Shown here: positions 1 to 11,293 of the stretch, piece by piece
Layout: the number at the start of each line of letters is the position of its first letter
How positions within the stretch are numbered: position 1 is the stretch's first letter
Source: Eggerthellaceae bacterium
GTDB lineage: Bacteria; Actinomycetota; Coriobacteriia; Coriobacteriales; Eggerthellaceae
Assembly (NCBI GenBank): GCA_015062605.1
Contig: SUUI01000003.1
Span: forward strand, 101,353 to 165,352
Length of the DNA stretch: 64,000 nt
Reading direction: 5' to 3'
The notes under the pieces: generated by a model
The model's database searches: none
The model's input: the letters and a program-made list of their open reading frames with translations, nothing else
What the model was told of the DNA's origin: nothing
Translations under genes and position numbers: made by a program

Positions 1-1053
1 TACTTAAGCGGTAGGCGCTCGATTCCCATTCCGAAGATTCGCAGGAAGCCGAAAAAGGGCACGCTTTCTCTATACGGCGCGTCTGAGAACAACTTGAAGA
101 ACCTCGATGTTGAGATTCCGCTTGGCACGCTTACGGTTGTGACGGGCGTGTCGGGCTCTGGTAAAAGCTCGCTGGTCACCGATACGTTAGCTCCAGCATT
201 GGCTAATCGTGTCAACCATGCACACCGCCGTTGCGGGTCGTATAAGAAGCTTGCAGGGTCGGAGAACATCGACAAGGTCATCAACATCGACCAAAGCCCG
301 ATCGGCCGAACACCGAGATCGAATCCGGCTACATATATTGGATTATGGGACGATATCCGAGCCCTCTTCGCATCGACGACTGAATCGAAGGCAAGGGGTT
401 ACAGTCCAGGTAGATTCTCGTTCAATGTGAAAGGCGGGCGCTGCGAGGCGTGCAAGGGCGATGGGCAGATCAAAATCGAGATGCACTTCCTTCCCGATGT
501 ATACGTGCCGTGCGAGGTATGCGGAGGAAAGAGGTACAATCGCGAGACTCTTCAGGTGACCTATCGTGGCATGAGCATTGCCGACGTGCTCGATATGACT
601 GTCGATGAGGCGCTGCATTTCTTCGAGCATATCCCCGGCATCGCACGCAAACTCAAAACCATGTACGATGTCGGTTTGGGATACATCCGTCTCGGGCAGC
701 CGGCTACGACGCTTTCAGGAGGCGAAGCACAGCGCGTGAAGCTCTCGAGCGAGTTGCAACGTAAGCAGACGGGTAAGACCTTCTACATTCTCGATGAGCC
801 GACGACCGGTCTGCACTTCGATGATGTGCGGCAGTTGCTCGAGGTGCTCGAACGTCTCGTCGAACGTGGCAATACGGTATTGGTGATCGAGCACAACCTC
901 GACATCATTAAAAGCGCCGACCACATCATCGATCTTGGCCCTGAAGGGGGAGATGGTGGGGGAACCGTCGTCGCGCAGGGCACGCCCGAGCAAATAGCTT
1001 CTATCCCTGAAAGCTACACGGGAGAGTTTCTCAGGAGGCTGTTAAACGCTTAA
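1..1053 (+). CDS. uvrA: UvrA, excinuclease ABC subunit A (3' part only)
   Basis: C-terminal part of UvrA, the ATPase that senses damaged DNA and loads UvrB in nucleotide excision repair. The frame is open from base 1 and continues into the recognisable protein, so the start lies upstream of the window. About 350 residues are present. They carry the second ABC module: Walker [11 protein letters not shown] at about bases 145-174, then a zinc finger with CEAC and CEVC pairs (about 440-525), ABC signature LSGGEAQ near 713, Walker [10 protein letters not shown] near 790 and switch histidine VIEHN. The fragment ends normally at a TAA. uvrC, a partner in the same repair pathway, lies 2.2 kb downstream, with gdhA and a small gene between. 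Confidence 0.97.
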   Translation, partial: YLSGRRSIPIPKIRRKPKKGTLSLYGASENNLKNLDVEIPLGTLTVVTGVSGSGKSSLVTDTLAPALANRVNHAHRRCGSYKKLAGSENIDKVINIDQSPIGRTPRSNPATYIGLWDDIRALFASTTESKARGYSPGRFSFNVKGGRCEACKGDGQIKIEMHFLPDVYVPCEVCGGKRYNRETLQVTYRGMSIADVLDMTVDEALHFFEHIPGIARKLKTMYDVGLGYIRLGQPATTLSGGEAQRVKLSSELQRKQTGKTFYILDEPTTGLHFDDVRQLLEVLERLVERGNTVLVIEHNLDIIKSADHIIDLGPEGGDGGGTVVAQGTPEQIASIPESYTGEFLRRLLNA

Positions 1054-1141
1054 ATAGGGCACTGGCAGGCCATTTTGCTACGCTCACTGATAGCTTTGTT
1101 TCGTTACCGTTACGTCACGCGCGCTTGCGTTTTCGCTTTCT

Positions 1142-1147
1142 TATAAT
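1142..1147 (+). promoter_or_regulatory. Candidate -10 box upstream of gdhA
   Basis: A perfect TATAAT lies in the uvrA-gdhA gap, about 90 bases before the gdhA start. No good -35 hexamer sits at the expected distance, so the promoter call is tentative. The rest of the 185-base gap shows no other clear signal. Confidence 0.4.
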
Positions 1148-1175
1148 GACCACGAAAACGTACACGTAAGTGTAG

Positions 1176-2570
<1,395 letters not shown>

Positions 2571-2605
2571 GACTCGCTTGCCCGCAGATTCCATGAATCC
2601 ACAGT

Positions 2606-2638
2606 ATGCGGTCGTCCATTAGGGCGACCGCATCTTTT
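2606..2638 (+). terminator. Rho-independent terminator after gdhA
   Basis: Nine-base stem ATGCGGTCG (2606-2614) pairs perfectly with CGACCGCAT (2625-2633), followed by CTTTT. Confidence 0.85.
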
Positions 2639-2670
2639 ACGCTATATCGAGGATGCGGTATCATATCCCC

Positions 2671-3249
2671 ATGAAACCGATTACGCTCTCAAACACCGTC
2701 GGACATTTCAAGACCATCACTCATCACAAGCTGCTGGTTATGCAGTTGATGATTCGCTTAGGTCTTGTCTGGCAGGGTATCAACCACGATAACTCCAAAT
2801 ATGCTCCCGTAGAGTTCTGGCGCGGTGCGCGCTATTACCAAGGTACACGCAGTCCGAATGCCGCAGAGCGCGAAGATCTCGGTTATACCGAGGCGTGGAT
2901 GCATCACAAGGGGAGGAACAAGCATCATTTCGAGTACTGGATGGATATCGGCAAGGATAAGTCGAAAGGTTTCCAGGGTATGCCGATGCCGACACGTTAC
3001 ATCGTAGAGATGTTCTGCGATCGTGTCGCAGCATGTAAGGTCTACCAACAAGATGCGTATACCGACGCTAGTCCCCTCGAGTATTTCCTCACACATAAAT
3101 ACAACCTCATGATGCATCCGGATACCGCAGCCATCCTTGAAGTGATGCTTCGTTTTCTTGCCGATAACGGGGAAGAAGCTGCAATTCGGTATATCCGCGA
3201 AAACATAGTGAAGCCGCGATTTTGCTATGGCGAGGGTGCTCGGTATTAG
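2671..3249 (+). CDS. DUF5662 family protein
   Basis: Protein of about 192 residues that I recognise as DUF5662, a family without known function. It is rich in histidine and aspartate pairs, such as ITHHK, GINHDNSKY, MHHKGRNKHHFEYW and THKYN, with a helical look. That pattern suggests an HD-like metal site, but this is inference. I chose ATG 2671 because family members usually begin with a MKPITL-like string. An in-frame ATG at 2653 would add six residues. Neither has a good ribosome site; TATCAT at 2658-2663 ends seven bases before ATG 2671, so the mRNA may be leaderless. It ends 11 bases before uvrC. Confidence 0.75.
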   Translation: MKPITLSNTVGHFKTITHHKLLVMQLMIRLGLVWQGINHDNSKYAPVEFWRGARYYQGTRSPNAAEREDLGYTEAWMHHKGRNKHHFEYWMDIGKDKSKGFQGMPMPTRYIVEMFCDRVAACKVYQQDAYTDASPLEYFLTHKYNLMMHPDTAAILEVMLRFLADNGEEAAIRYIRENIVKPRFCYGEGARY

Positions 3250-3260
3250 GCGAATCGTAT

Positions 3261-5222
3261 ATGGGAGCGCAAAATAATACACCCGAGCGCCTTGAAGAGA
3301 AGCTTGAGCGGATCAAGCAAGAGCTGAACCACGTTCCAGCTCTCCCCGGCGTATATTTATGGAAGGACGCCTCTGGCGAGGTCATCTATGTTGGCAAGGC
3401 CAAGCAGCTGCGTGCTCGCATGAGGCAATATGTCAACTTCCAAGACGAACGTGCGAAGATACCCCTTTTGGTAGAGCAAATAGATTCTTTCGATTATGTT
3501 GTCGTTGAGAGCGAGCATGAATCGCTCGTGCTCGAGAACAACCTCATCAAGCAGTACAGCCCATTTTTCAATGCGGATTTCAAGGACGATAAGTCGTACC
3601 CTTTCATCGCGCTCACGAAAGGGGATGTGTTCCCAGCGTTGAAATTCACTCGCGAGCAGCACGTAGCGGAGACTCGGTATTTCGGGCCATACACGAACAG
3701 CCGAGCGGCTCGCGACCTTATCGATATTGCGCGGAGGATCGTTCCTGTATGCTCAGCGACCTGCGCGCAATGGAAAGCCTTGAAACGCACCATCGATCGT
3801 AATGGCCAAGGTGATCTTACGAAGGAATCAGCGTCTCAACCGTGTTTCGATGCGCATATCGGTATCGGACCAGGTGCCTGTTGTGCTGAGATCACCCCTG
3901 ACGAGTACGCTGTAAACGTCAAACGCGTCGAGCGTTTCTTGTCGGGACATAGAACGGAATTCATCGATGACTTATCGTTCGAGATGCAAGAAGCAGCTCA
4001 AGATCTCGATTTCGAGCGCGCTGGACGCATCAAGGCACGCATCGATACCATAAAGCAGCTCAATGACCGGCAGCATGCGGTTTCTGCAAGGAACTTGAAC
4101 GCCGATGTCATCGGGTTGTTCCGTGAGGAAACCGTCGCAGGCGTTCATGTATTCATAATCCGCGAGGGTCGAATCATCAACAACAACGATTTCGTTTTGA
4201 ACAAAGGCAAGAACGTTCCCGATGATGATTTGCTCCATAATTTCCTATTACGCTACTACGACTCGACAACCTCGATTCCGCGCGAGGTGATCGTTCGCAC
4301 ATTGCCCGATGATACGGAAGCGATGGAAGCATGGCTTACGGAGAAGCTCGCAAGCGTCCATGGAGCCAAAGTGATCTTCACCGCCCCGAAAAGAGGCGAG
4401 AAAGTGGGATTAGTCTCCTTGGCTGAGAAGAACGCTTCGCATGCGCTCAAGCGCTACAAGGTTCGTACGAATTACGAGGATGCTCGCGTCAACGATGCTC
4501 TTTTGCAGCTTGAAAGCGCGCTTGCGCTCGATGATGCCCCCATGCGTATCGAATGCTATGACATCTCCACGATCCATGGATCGTATACCGTTGCCTCAAT
4601 GGTCGTGTTCACGGGCGGCCGTCCCGATAAGGGGCAATACCGCAGATTTAAGATAAAAACGCCGCTTGATGAAGCGAACGATTTCCTTTGCATGCAGGAG
4701 GTTATGAGCAGACGTTTCGATTCAGAACGCCTGAAGGATGAGCGATTCGGTCGAAAGCCCGACCTCGTGATATTAGACGGCGGAAAGCCGCAGCTTACTG
4801 CCGCTATGGAGATGTTTGATGAGCTTGGCATAGACGATATCGCACTTGCCGGTCTTGCGAAGCAGGATGAGGAGTTGTTCGTTCCCTGGCAATCCGAAGG
4901 TCCGCTTGTCTTGCCAAGCGGGTCGGCATCACTGTATCTCGTCAAGCAGATCCGCGATGAAGCGCATAGGTTCGCGATTACGTATCATCGCGAGCTGCGT
5001 GGAAAAGGCATGACAGCGAGCATACTCGATGACGTTGCCGGCATAGGTCCCGTTCGCAAGAAGGCGCTATACAAGCATTTCAAGTCGTTCAAGAATATCA
5101 AGAATGCAAGCTTAGAGCAGTTACGTGAATGTCCGGGAATCACCGACGAGGTCGCCGCGGAGCTGTACCGGGTTTTGGTGCGGTACAATACCGACAAGGA
5201 CGAAGAAAAGGAGTTCGTATGA
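3261..5222 (+). CDS. uvrC: UvrC, excinuclease ABC subunit C
   Basis: The endonuclease that makes both incisions beside a lesion in UvrABC repair. 653 residues, usual length. The N-terminal GIY-YIG nuclease is clear (PGVYLWKDASGEVIYVGKAK, about residues 27-46), followed by a UVR motif that contacts UvrB (AAQDLDFERAGRIKARID), the RNase H-like second nuclease (LVILDGGKPQLTAA) and C-terminal helix-hairpin-helix repeats (ILDDVAGIGPVRKKAL, LRECPGITDEVAAEL). ATG 3261 fits the family N-terminus; the open frame extends upstream to 3222 but adds nothing recognisable. The stop overlaps the rapZ start (ATGA, 5219-5222), so the two are translationally coupled. Confidence 0.96.
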   Translation: MGAQNNTPERLEEKLERIKQELNHVPALPGVYLWKDASGEVIYVGKAKQLRARMRQYVNFQDERAKIPLLVEQIDSFDYVVVESEHESLVLENNLIKQYSPFFNADFKDDKSYPFIALTKGDVFPALKFTREQHVAETRYFGPYTNSRAARDLIDIARRIVPVCSATCAQWKALKRTIDRNGQGDLTKESASQPCFDAHIGIGPGACCAEITPDEYAVNVKRVERFLSGHRTEFIDDLSFEMQEAAQDLDFERAGRIKARIDTIKQLNDRQHAVSARNLNADVIGLFREETVAGVHVFIIREGRIINNNDFVLNKGKNVPDDDLLHNFLLRYYDSTTSIPREVIVRTLPDDTEAMEAWLTEKLASVHGAKVIFTAPKRGEKVGLVSLAEKNASHALKRYKVRTNYEDARVNDALLQLESALALDDAPMRIECYDISTIHGSYTVASMVVFTGGRPDKGQYRRFKIKTPLDEANDFLCMQEVMSRRFDSERLKDERFGRKPDLVILDGGKPQLTAAMEMFDELGIDDIALAGLAKQDEELFVPWQSEGPLVLPSGSASLYLVKQIRDEAHRFAITYHRELRGKGMTASILDDVAGIGPVRKKALYKHFKSFKNIKNASLEQLRECPGITDEVAAELYRVLVRYNTDKDEEKEFV

Positions 5223-6172
5223 GCGAACCGCAAGAATCTGCGCAGGTTGCTGCTTCTTCGGTAATCGAAGGATTGAACGTGCCGCAGCTAGTTATCATCA
5301 GCGGTATGAGCGGCGCAGGACGTACTGAAGCGATGCATGTGTTCGAGGATCTCGGATATTACTGCGTCGACAACCTTCCCTCAAGCCTGATCGGAAACCT
5401 GCTCGATCTTGCCTATCTGCCAGGTCAGAGCAGCGAATCCCGTCGCGTCGCTGTTGTGTGTGATACGAGAAGCGGTGAGTATTTCAGCGGGCTTACCGAT
5501 GAAATCGAGCTTTTGAATAAACGAGGCATCGATTACGCGATCTTGTTTTTAGACGCTGCGGACGAGAAGCTCATCGCGCGCTATAAGTCGAGTAGACGCA
5601 GGCATCCTCTGTGCGAGGACGGTTCAAGCATCGCTGCTGGCATCCAACGCGAACGTAGCATATTGTTCTGGCTCCGAGAGAACGCCCACTATGTTATCGA
5701 TACGACTGATATGCTCCCGCAAAAGCTTCGCGCGACCATTCGCGATCTGTTTGCAAGCGGGCAGGAGCGAAAGGGCTTGGCCGTCACGGTATACTCGTTC
5801 GGTTTCAAACACGGAGCCCCTCTTGATGCCGATGTCGTGATCGATGTCCGTTTCCTCCCGAATCCGTTCTACGATCCAGACCTCCGTTATCTTACGGGAC
5901 TGGATAAGCCCGTCCGTGATTTCGTGATGTATAACGCCCAAACCGAGGCGTTCATCAAGCAATGGCATGCTCTTCTTGACTGCGTGATGCCTGGATATGT
6001 TGCCGAAGGAAAGCAGCAGCTTGCGATAGCAGTCGGCTGCACAGGCGGGCAGCATCGTAGCGTGACGCTTGCCGAGGAGACGGGTGATTACCTTAAATCG
6101 CTCGGATATCGCGTGAGCGTGGCTCATCGTGACTTGAAGTTGGCTGAGAATAAGTCGGCAGAGGTGGAGTAG
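5219..6172 (+). CDS. rapZ: RapZ, RNase adapter / nucleotide-binding protein
   Basis: P-loop protein of the RapZ/YvcJ family (317 residues). In E. coli RapZ tunes glucosamine-6-phosphate synthase through small RNAs; in Gram-positives YvcJ binds nucleotides and its role is less clear. Visible are Walker A SGMSGAGRTEA, the conserved GYYCVDNLP string, the C-terminal VDVRFLPNPFYDPDLR block and IAVGCTGGQHRSV, all hallmarks of the family. The start at 5219 has AAAAGGAG upstream and overlaps the uvrC stop by four bases. It is followed three bases later by yvcK and then whiA, an order conserved in Gram-positives. Confidence 0.95.
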   Translation: MSEPQESAQVAASSVIEGLNVPQLVIISGMSGAGRTEAMHVFEDLGYYCVDNLPSSLIGNLLDLAYLPGQSSESRRVAVVCDTRSGEYFSGLTDEIELLNKRGIDYAILFLDAADEKLIARYKSSRRRHPLCEDGSSIAAGIQRERSILFWLRENAHYVIDTTDMLPQKLRATIRDLFASGQERKGLAVTVYSFGFKHGAPLDADVVIDVRFLPNPFYDPDLRYLTGLDKPVRDFVMYNAQTEAFIKQWHALLDCVMPGYVAEGKQQLAIAVGCTGGQHRSVTLAEETGDYLKSLGYRVSVAHRDLKLAENKSAEVE

Positions 6173-6175
6173 GCG

Positions 6176-7231
6176 ATGGGCGAATTCTTACAAATCGATG
6201 AGACCACATGTGAGAATATCCCAGAGCTTTCACGCTTGGTCACACGTCCTGCGCATGCGGCTCCGCTCCGTACCGTGGTCGTAGGCGGAGGAACGGGCGC
6301 GTCTGTTTCCATCCGTGCTCTTCGGTCGATAGGCATTTGTCCTGATGCCGTTGTTGCTATGGCTGATGATGGCGGATCGACTGGTTTGCTGCGCTCAAAA
6401 GATGACATGACTCCTCCCGGTGATGTCCGCAAGTGCCTCGTAGCGCTTGCCGGCGATCCAGCATCGCCGTTCGCTCGTGCTTTTTCCGGTCGGATGCCGG
6501 ATGTTGAGGATCATGCTCTGGGCAATCTGCTTTTAGCAGCGCTTGAGGATGAGTGCGGCTCCTTTCCAGATGCTATCGCGGAATGCGAGAGGCTCCTTGA
6601 TGCCTGCGGGCACGTCTATCCATCCACTCTTGAGCACGTGAGATTCGTCGCGAAGAACGAGGACGGTACCATCATCATCGGCCAACATGATGCTTCGCTT
6701 TCGAGCAGCGCGCTTAAGCGTGTCCGCCTCTCATGCGAGGACGGGGCACCATCTGCGTATGGGCCCGCCATCGATGCGCTTATAAACGCTGACTTGATCG
6801 TTCTCGGCCCTGGTTCTCTGTTCACCTCGATCGTTCCGAACCTTTTGATTCCGGGAATACCCGAGGCTATCTGTGAGAGTGATGCGACGGTCGTATTCGT
6901 CTGCTCGCTTGCGGATGCGCAAGGGGAGACCCGCGGCTTCTCGGTATTGGACTATTTCGATTCCATCGAGCGCTATGGCTTGCGAGGCCGAATCGACTAC
7001 TTCATCGCTCAAAGAGAACGCTTGAGGGAGCCGACGCTTTTGACCATGCATCTTGACGAAGTTGACAGGGTTTACCTTACGCCAGTGGAAGTGCAGACCA
7101 TCGAGCAACGTGATACGCGTGTCCTCAAGCGCGATCTGTGCAATGAAAAGCATCAATGGCTTCATGATATCGGAAAGCTCGGCAGCGCGTTTGCCGAGGT
7201 GGTGCGCGAATGTCATTCACCTCAGAAGTAA
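6176..7231 (+). CDS. yvcK: YvcK / GluM-type protein (CofD-like fold)
   Basis: Member of the YvcK family (UPF0052), related to the 2-phospho-L-lactate transferase CofD. In Bacillus it is needed for growth on gluconeogenic carbon sources and for cell shape, and it binds UDP-sugars. The signature VVVGGGTGASVSIRALR near residue 35 is followed by AMADDGGSTGLLR, PPGDVRKCLVAL and the LGPGSLFTSIVPNLL block. 351 residues. The roughly 30 residues before the glycine-rich loop are poorly conserved, so the exact start is less sure. The 3' end overlaps whiA by 22 bases. Confidence 0.93.
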   Translation: MGEFLQIDETTCENIPELSRLVTRPAHAAPLRTVVVGGGTGASVSIRALRSIGICPDAVVAMADDGGSTGLLRSKDDMTPPGDVRKCLVALAGDPASPFARAFSGRMPDVEDHALGNLLLAALEDECGSFPDAIAECERLLDACGHVYPSTLEHVRFVAKNEDGTIIIGQHDASLSSSALKRVRLSCEDGAPSAYGPAIDALINADLIVLGPGSLFTSIVPNLLIPGIPEAICESDATVVFVCSLADAQGETRGFSVLDYFDSIERYGLRGRIDYFIAQRERLREPTLLTMHLDEVDRVYLTPVEVQTIEQRDTRVLKRDLCNEKHQWLHDIGKLGSAFAEVVRECHSPQK

Positions 7232-8142
7232 AGGACGAGCTCGCGCGCGTCTCTCCCATATGCACGCATTGCGAGCGGGCTACCTTAGCTGCGCTCGTGC
7301 GCATCGAGGGTACCTTGTTTCTAAGCGGGCAGAGCCACTATCGAATCGAGATCTCGACCGACGTGGGTTCCATCGCACGCCTTGCCATTCGTCTCCTTCA
7401 CGAACTCTATGGCCTTAAAACCGTTCCCACCGTGCGTCGCAGTGTCTTGCATAAGACGCCGAACTATCTCATAGAGGTTCCTTCGCAGCCCTCTTTAGCC
7501 GATGCGCTTTTGGATATGGGCGTTCTCTCTCCAACGGGCGGTCTTGAGATGGGTATCAAGCCGAGTCTTATCAAGAAGCAATGTTGTACGGCGGCCTATG
7601 TGCGCGGCGTTTTCTTAGGTAGTGGTTTCATTTCAGATCCGAAGGGCGACTTCCATTTCGAGATCACGGTCGAGTCTCACCAGCTTGCATTGGACATCAA
7701 GGATATACTGGAGGCTAAGGGCATCCGTGCACGTGTCATCCAGCGTAGGAACTCGTATGTCGTTTATCTGAAGAGCGGTTCGTCTATCGTCGAGTTTTTG
7801 GCGTTCACAGGTGCGCATCATGCGGCACTCGATCTTGAAAACCAGCGTGTTATCAAGAGTTTGCGCAACGATGCGAATCGAATTACGAATGCGGAGGTTG
7901 CCAACCAGGCGAAAACCGCATCTGCCGCAGTCAACCAGATCTTCGCCATACGAAAGGTCATAGAGAACTACGGCCTTGATGCTCTTTCGCCTGGCTTGCA
8001 GGAGTTTATACGGCTTCGTGTCAAGCACCCTGAGGCCTCGTTGAAGGAATTGGGTGAGTATGCCGACCCGCCGCTATCAAAATCTGCCGTCTACCACAGA
8101 GTTAGAAGGATTGAGGAGTTAGCTGCACAAGGAAAAGAGTAG
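7210..8142 (+). CDS. whiA: WhiA, sporulation/cell-division regulator homologue
   Basis: DNA-binding protein with a LAGLIDADG-like N-terminal domain and a C-terminal helix-turn-helix. In Streptomyces it drives sporulation genes; in other Gram-positives it affects cell division and chromosome segregation. 310 residues, usual length. Typical strings are SFTSEVKDELARV at the N-terminus, CCTAAYVRGVFLGSGFISDP in the LAGLIDADG half, and LKELGEYADPPLSKSAVYHR in the helix-turn-helix. It starts inside the end of yvcK, as is common for this gene pair. gap follows after about 50 bases. Confidence 0.95.
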   Translation: MSFTSEVKDELARVSPICTHCERATLAALVRIEGTLFLSGQSHYRIEISTDVGSIARLAIRLLHELYGLKTVPTVRRSVLHKTPNYLIEVPSQPSLADALLDMGVLSPTGGLEMGIKPSLIKKQCCTAAYVRGVFLGSGFISDPKGDFHFEITVESHQLALDIKDILEAKGIRARVIQRRNSYVVYLKSGSSIVEFLAFTGAHHAALDLENQRVIKSLRNDANRITNAEVANQAKTASAAVNQIFAIRKVIENYGLDALSPGLQEFIRLRVKHPEASLKELGEYADPPLSKSAVYHRVRRIEELAAQGKE

Positions 8143-9192
<1,050 letters not shown>

Positions 9193-9203
9193 GGCTTTCA
9201 TTG

Positions 9204-9234
9204 CTGCGCTACTTTCGGGTAGCGCAGTTTTTTG
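9204..9234 (+). terminator. Rho-independent terminator after gap
   Basis: Perfect nine-base stem CTGCGCTAC (9204-9212) and GTAGCGCAG (9219-9227) followed by six T. Confidence 0.88.
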
Positions 9235-9260
9235 TTTGGCAGGTAATACTTGCCGTCATG

Positions 9261-9288
9261 TTGGTTGGCATTCTTCTTACCGTATAAG
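9261..9288 (+). promoter_or_regulatory. Candidate promoter of pgk-tpiA-gpmI
   Basis: TTGGTT (9261-9266), a 16-base spacer and TATAAG (9283-9288) lie between the gap terminator and pgk. The match is moderate, but some promoter is expected here because the terminator isolates pgk from gap. Confidence 0.45.
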
Positions 9289-9325
9289 GAGGAAAGCCTG
9301 AACTGCTTGGATGAAAGGGGATAAG

Positions 9326-10510
9326 ATGGCTGACATCAGGACTATCGATCAGCTGGATGCCTCAGGAAAGCGCGTATTGCTCCGTGTGGATTTCAATGTG
9401 CCGATCAAGGACGGCGTTCTTACAGATGATGTTCGCATCCGCGAAGCGCTTCCTACGATAAAACGTCTCGTCTCGCAAGGTGGACGAGTCATCATCATCG
9501 CGCATTTGGGCAGGCCTTCTGGCAAAGGCTATGAGATGGAGTATTCCCTGCGTCCTGTCGCCATGCGCCTCTCGGAACTCATGGGCCAGCCTGTAATGTT
9601 TGCTTCAGATACTATCGGTCCCGATGCGAAAGCGAAAGCGGAGGCCTTGAAAGACGGCGAGCTATTGATGCTTGAGAACCTTCGCTTCGATGCTCGCGAG
9701 AAGAAATGCGACCCTGAGTTCTGTTCTGCGCTCGCATCGCTTGCCGATGTATTCGTGAATGATGCATTCGGCGCGGCGCACCGTGCTCATGCTTCCATCT
9801 CCGGCGTTGCGGCGCTCCTTCCGTCATACGCGGGATATCTGATGGCTAAGGAAGTCGACACCATCACGGGTATGCTCGACAAACCCAAGCGCCCGTTCGT
9901 CGCGATATTGGGTGGTTCGAAGGTTTCTGACAAGATCAAGATTATCGACTCGCTCATTGACAAAGCCGATACGCTCATCATCGGCGGTGGCATGTGCTTT
10001 ACGTTCCTCGCCGCTATGGGCAAGGAGGTCGGCATGTCGCTTAAAGAAGAGGATTGGATCGAGCGGGCTGGACAGATGATTGATAAGGCGAAGGAGAAGG
10101 GCGTCGACCTCCTTCTTCCTATTGACGTTGTCGCCGCCGATCGCTTCGCACAAGATGCTTCCACATGTGTCGTAAGCGTAGACGAGATCCCCTCGGATAT
10201 GATGGGCCTCGATATCGGTCCCCAAACGGCTCGCGCGTATGCGCGCGCTATCGCCGATGCTGCATCCGTGTTCTGGAATGGGCCAATGGGTGTGTTCGAA
10301 TGGAAGGCATTCGAGTACGGCACAAAGGTCGTTGCCGTGGCCGTTGCCGCGAATATCGACGGAGAAACCATCATCGGCGGCGGCGACAGCGTTGCGGCTG
10401 TCAACAAATTTGGTCTTGCCGACATGATGACGTTCATTTCAACTGGAGGCGGCGCCTCTATGGAGCTTGTGCAAGGCGAGAAGCTCCCCGGCGTCGAAGC
10501 GCTTAAGTAA
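9326..10510 (+). CDS. pgk: Phosphoglycerate kinase
   Basis: Transfers the acyl phosphate of 1,3-bisphosphoglycerate to ADP, the first ATP-forming step of glycolysis. 394 residues. N-terminal VLLRVDFNVPIKDG, substrate-loop IIIAHLGRPSGK, hinge-region ILGGSKVSDKI, and C-terminal nucleotide-binding FWNGPMGVFEW and STGGGASMEL are all present. ATG 9326 follows AAAGGGG by five bases; an in-frame ATG at 9311 would put the ribosome site inside the gene. First gene of a pgk-tpiA-gpmI unit. Confidence 0.97.
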   Translation: MADIRTIDQLDASGKRVLLRVDFNVPIKDGVLTDDVRIREALPTIKRLVSQGGRVIIIAHLGRPSGKGYEMEYSLRPVAMRLSELMGQPVMFASDTIGPDAKAKAEALKDGELLMLENLRFDAREKKCDPEFCSALASLADVFVNDAFGAAHRAHASISGVAALLPSYAGYLMAKEVDTITGMLDKPKRPFVAILGGSKVSDKIKIIDSLIDKADTLIIGGGMCFTFLAAMGKEVGMSLKEEDWIERAGQMIDKAKEKGVDLLLPIDVVAADRFAQDASTCVVSVDEIPSDMMGLDIGPQTARAYARAIADAASVFWNGPMGVFEWKAFEYGTKVVAVAVAANIDGETIIGGGDSVAAVNKFGLADMMTFISTGGGASMELVQGEKLPGVEALK

Positions 10511-10522
10511 AGGAGGCTTCGC

Positions 10523-11293
10523 ATGGCACGTAAACCCGTTATGGCTGGCAACTGGAAGATGAACAACACGACGGGAGAAGCTGTCGTATTGGCGCAGGAA
10601 ATCTCCAACCGCTATTATCGTGACTGGTCTGACAAGGTCGACATCATCGTATGCCCGCCATTTGTCGATCTGAAATCCGTCTACAACGTTTTCGAATTCG
10701 ATCACGCACGTATTGGCGTTGGCGGCCAGGATGTCTTCTGGGAGAAGTCCGGCGCATACACCGGTGAGATCTCACCGCATATGCTCAAGGAGATCGGTTG
10801 CACACATTGCATCATCGGCCACTCGGAGCGGCGTACGATGTTCGGCGAAACCAATGAGTTCGTCAATCGTAAGGCCAAGGCCCTTATCGCAGAGGGTCTA
10901 ACTCCCATCATCTGCGTTGGAGAGTCTCTCGCCGTCCGCGATGAGGGAACCACGAACGAGTTTGTTACCGCACAGGTCGATGCGGCGTTTGCTGGTATCG
11001 AGGAAGCATCTGCTTCAAAATGCATCATCGCATACGAGCCTATCTGGGCAATCGGCACTGGCCGTACGGCGACGCCCGAGCAAGCCGATGAGGTTTGCCG
11101 TGTGATCCGCGAGAAAATAGGGGAGTTGTACAGCAATGACCTAGCTGAGAATATGCGCATCCTCTATGGCGGCTCAATGAATGTCGGAAACGTCGAGGGC
11201 CTGATTGCTTGTCCCAATATCGATGGAGGTCTCATCGGCGGCGCAGCGCTCAAGGCAGACTCCTTCTGCGATTTGATAAAGGCGTGCATGTAA
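10523..11293 (+). CDS. tpiA: Triosephosphate isomerase
   Basis: Interconverts dihydroxyacetone phosphate and glyceraldehyde-3-phosphate. 256 residues, a TIM barrel. Visible are the N-terminal MAGNWKMN with the substrate lysine, catalytic histidine in IIGHSERR, catalytic glutamate loop AYEPIWAIGTG, and phosphate-binding GGSMN and GGLIGGAAL. AAAGGAGG lies just upstream of the ATG. It sits 12 bases after pgk and its stop overlaps the gpmI start by one base (TAATG), so translation is likely coupled. Confidence 0.97.
   Translation: MARKPVMAGNWKMNNTTGEAVVLAQEISNRYYRDWSDKVDIIVCPPFVDLKSVYNVFEFDHARIGVGGQDVFWEKSGAYTGEISPHMLKEIGCTHCIIGHSERRTMFGETNEFVNRKAKALIAEGLTPIICVGESLAVRDEGTTNEFVTAQVDAAFAGIEEASASKCIIAYEPIWAIGTGRTATPEQADEVCRVIREKIGELYSNDLAENMRILYGGSMNVGNVEGLIACPNIDGGLIGGAALKADSFCDLIKACM

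Noticed and set aside
9787..10608. Minus-strand frame of 273 codons over pgk/tpiA
   Set aside because: Serine/isoleucine-rich composition with no family likeness; antisense shadow of strongly biased genes.
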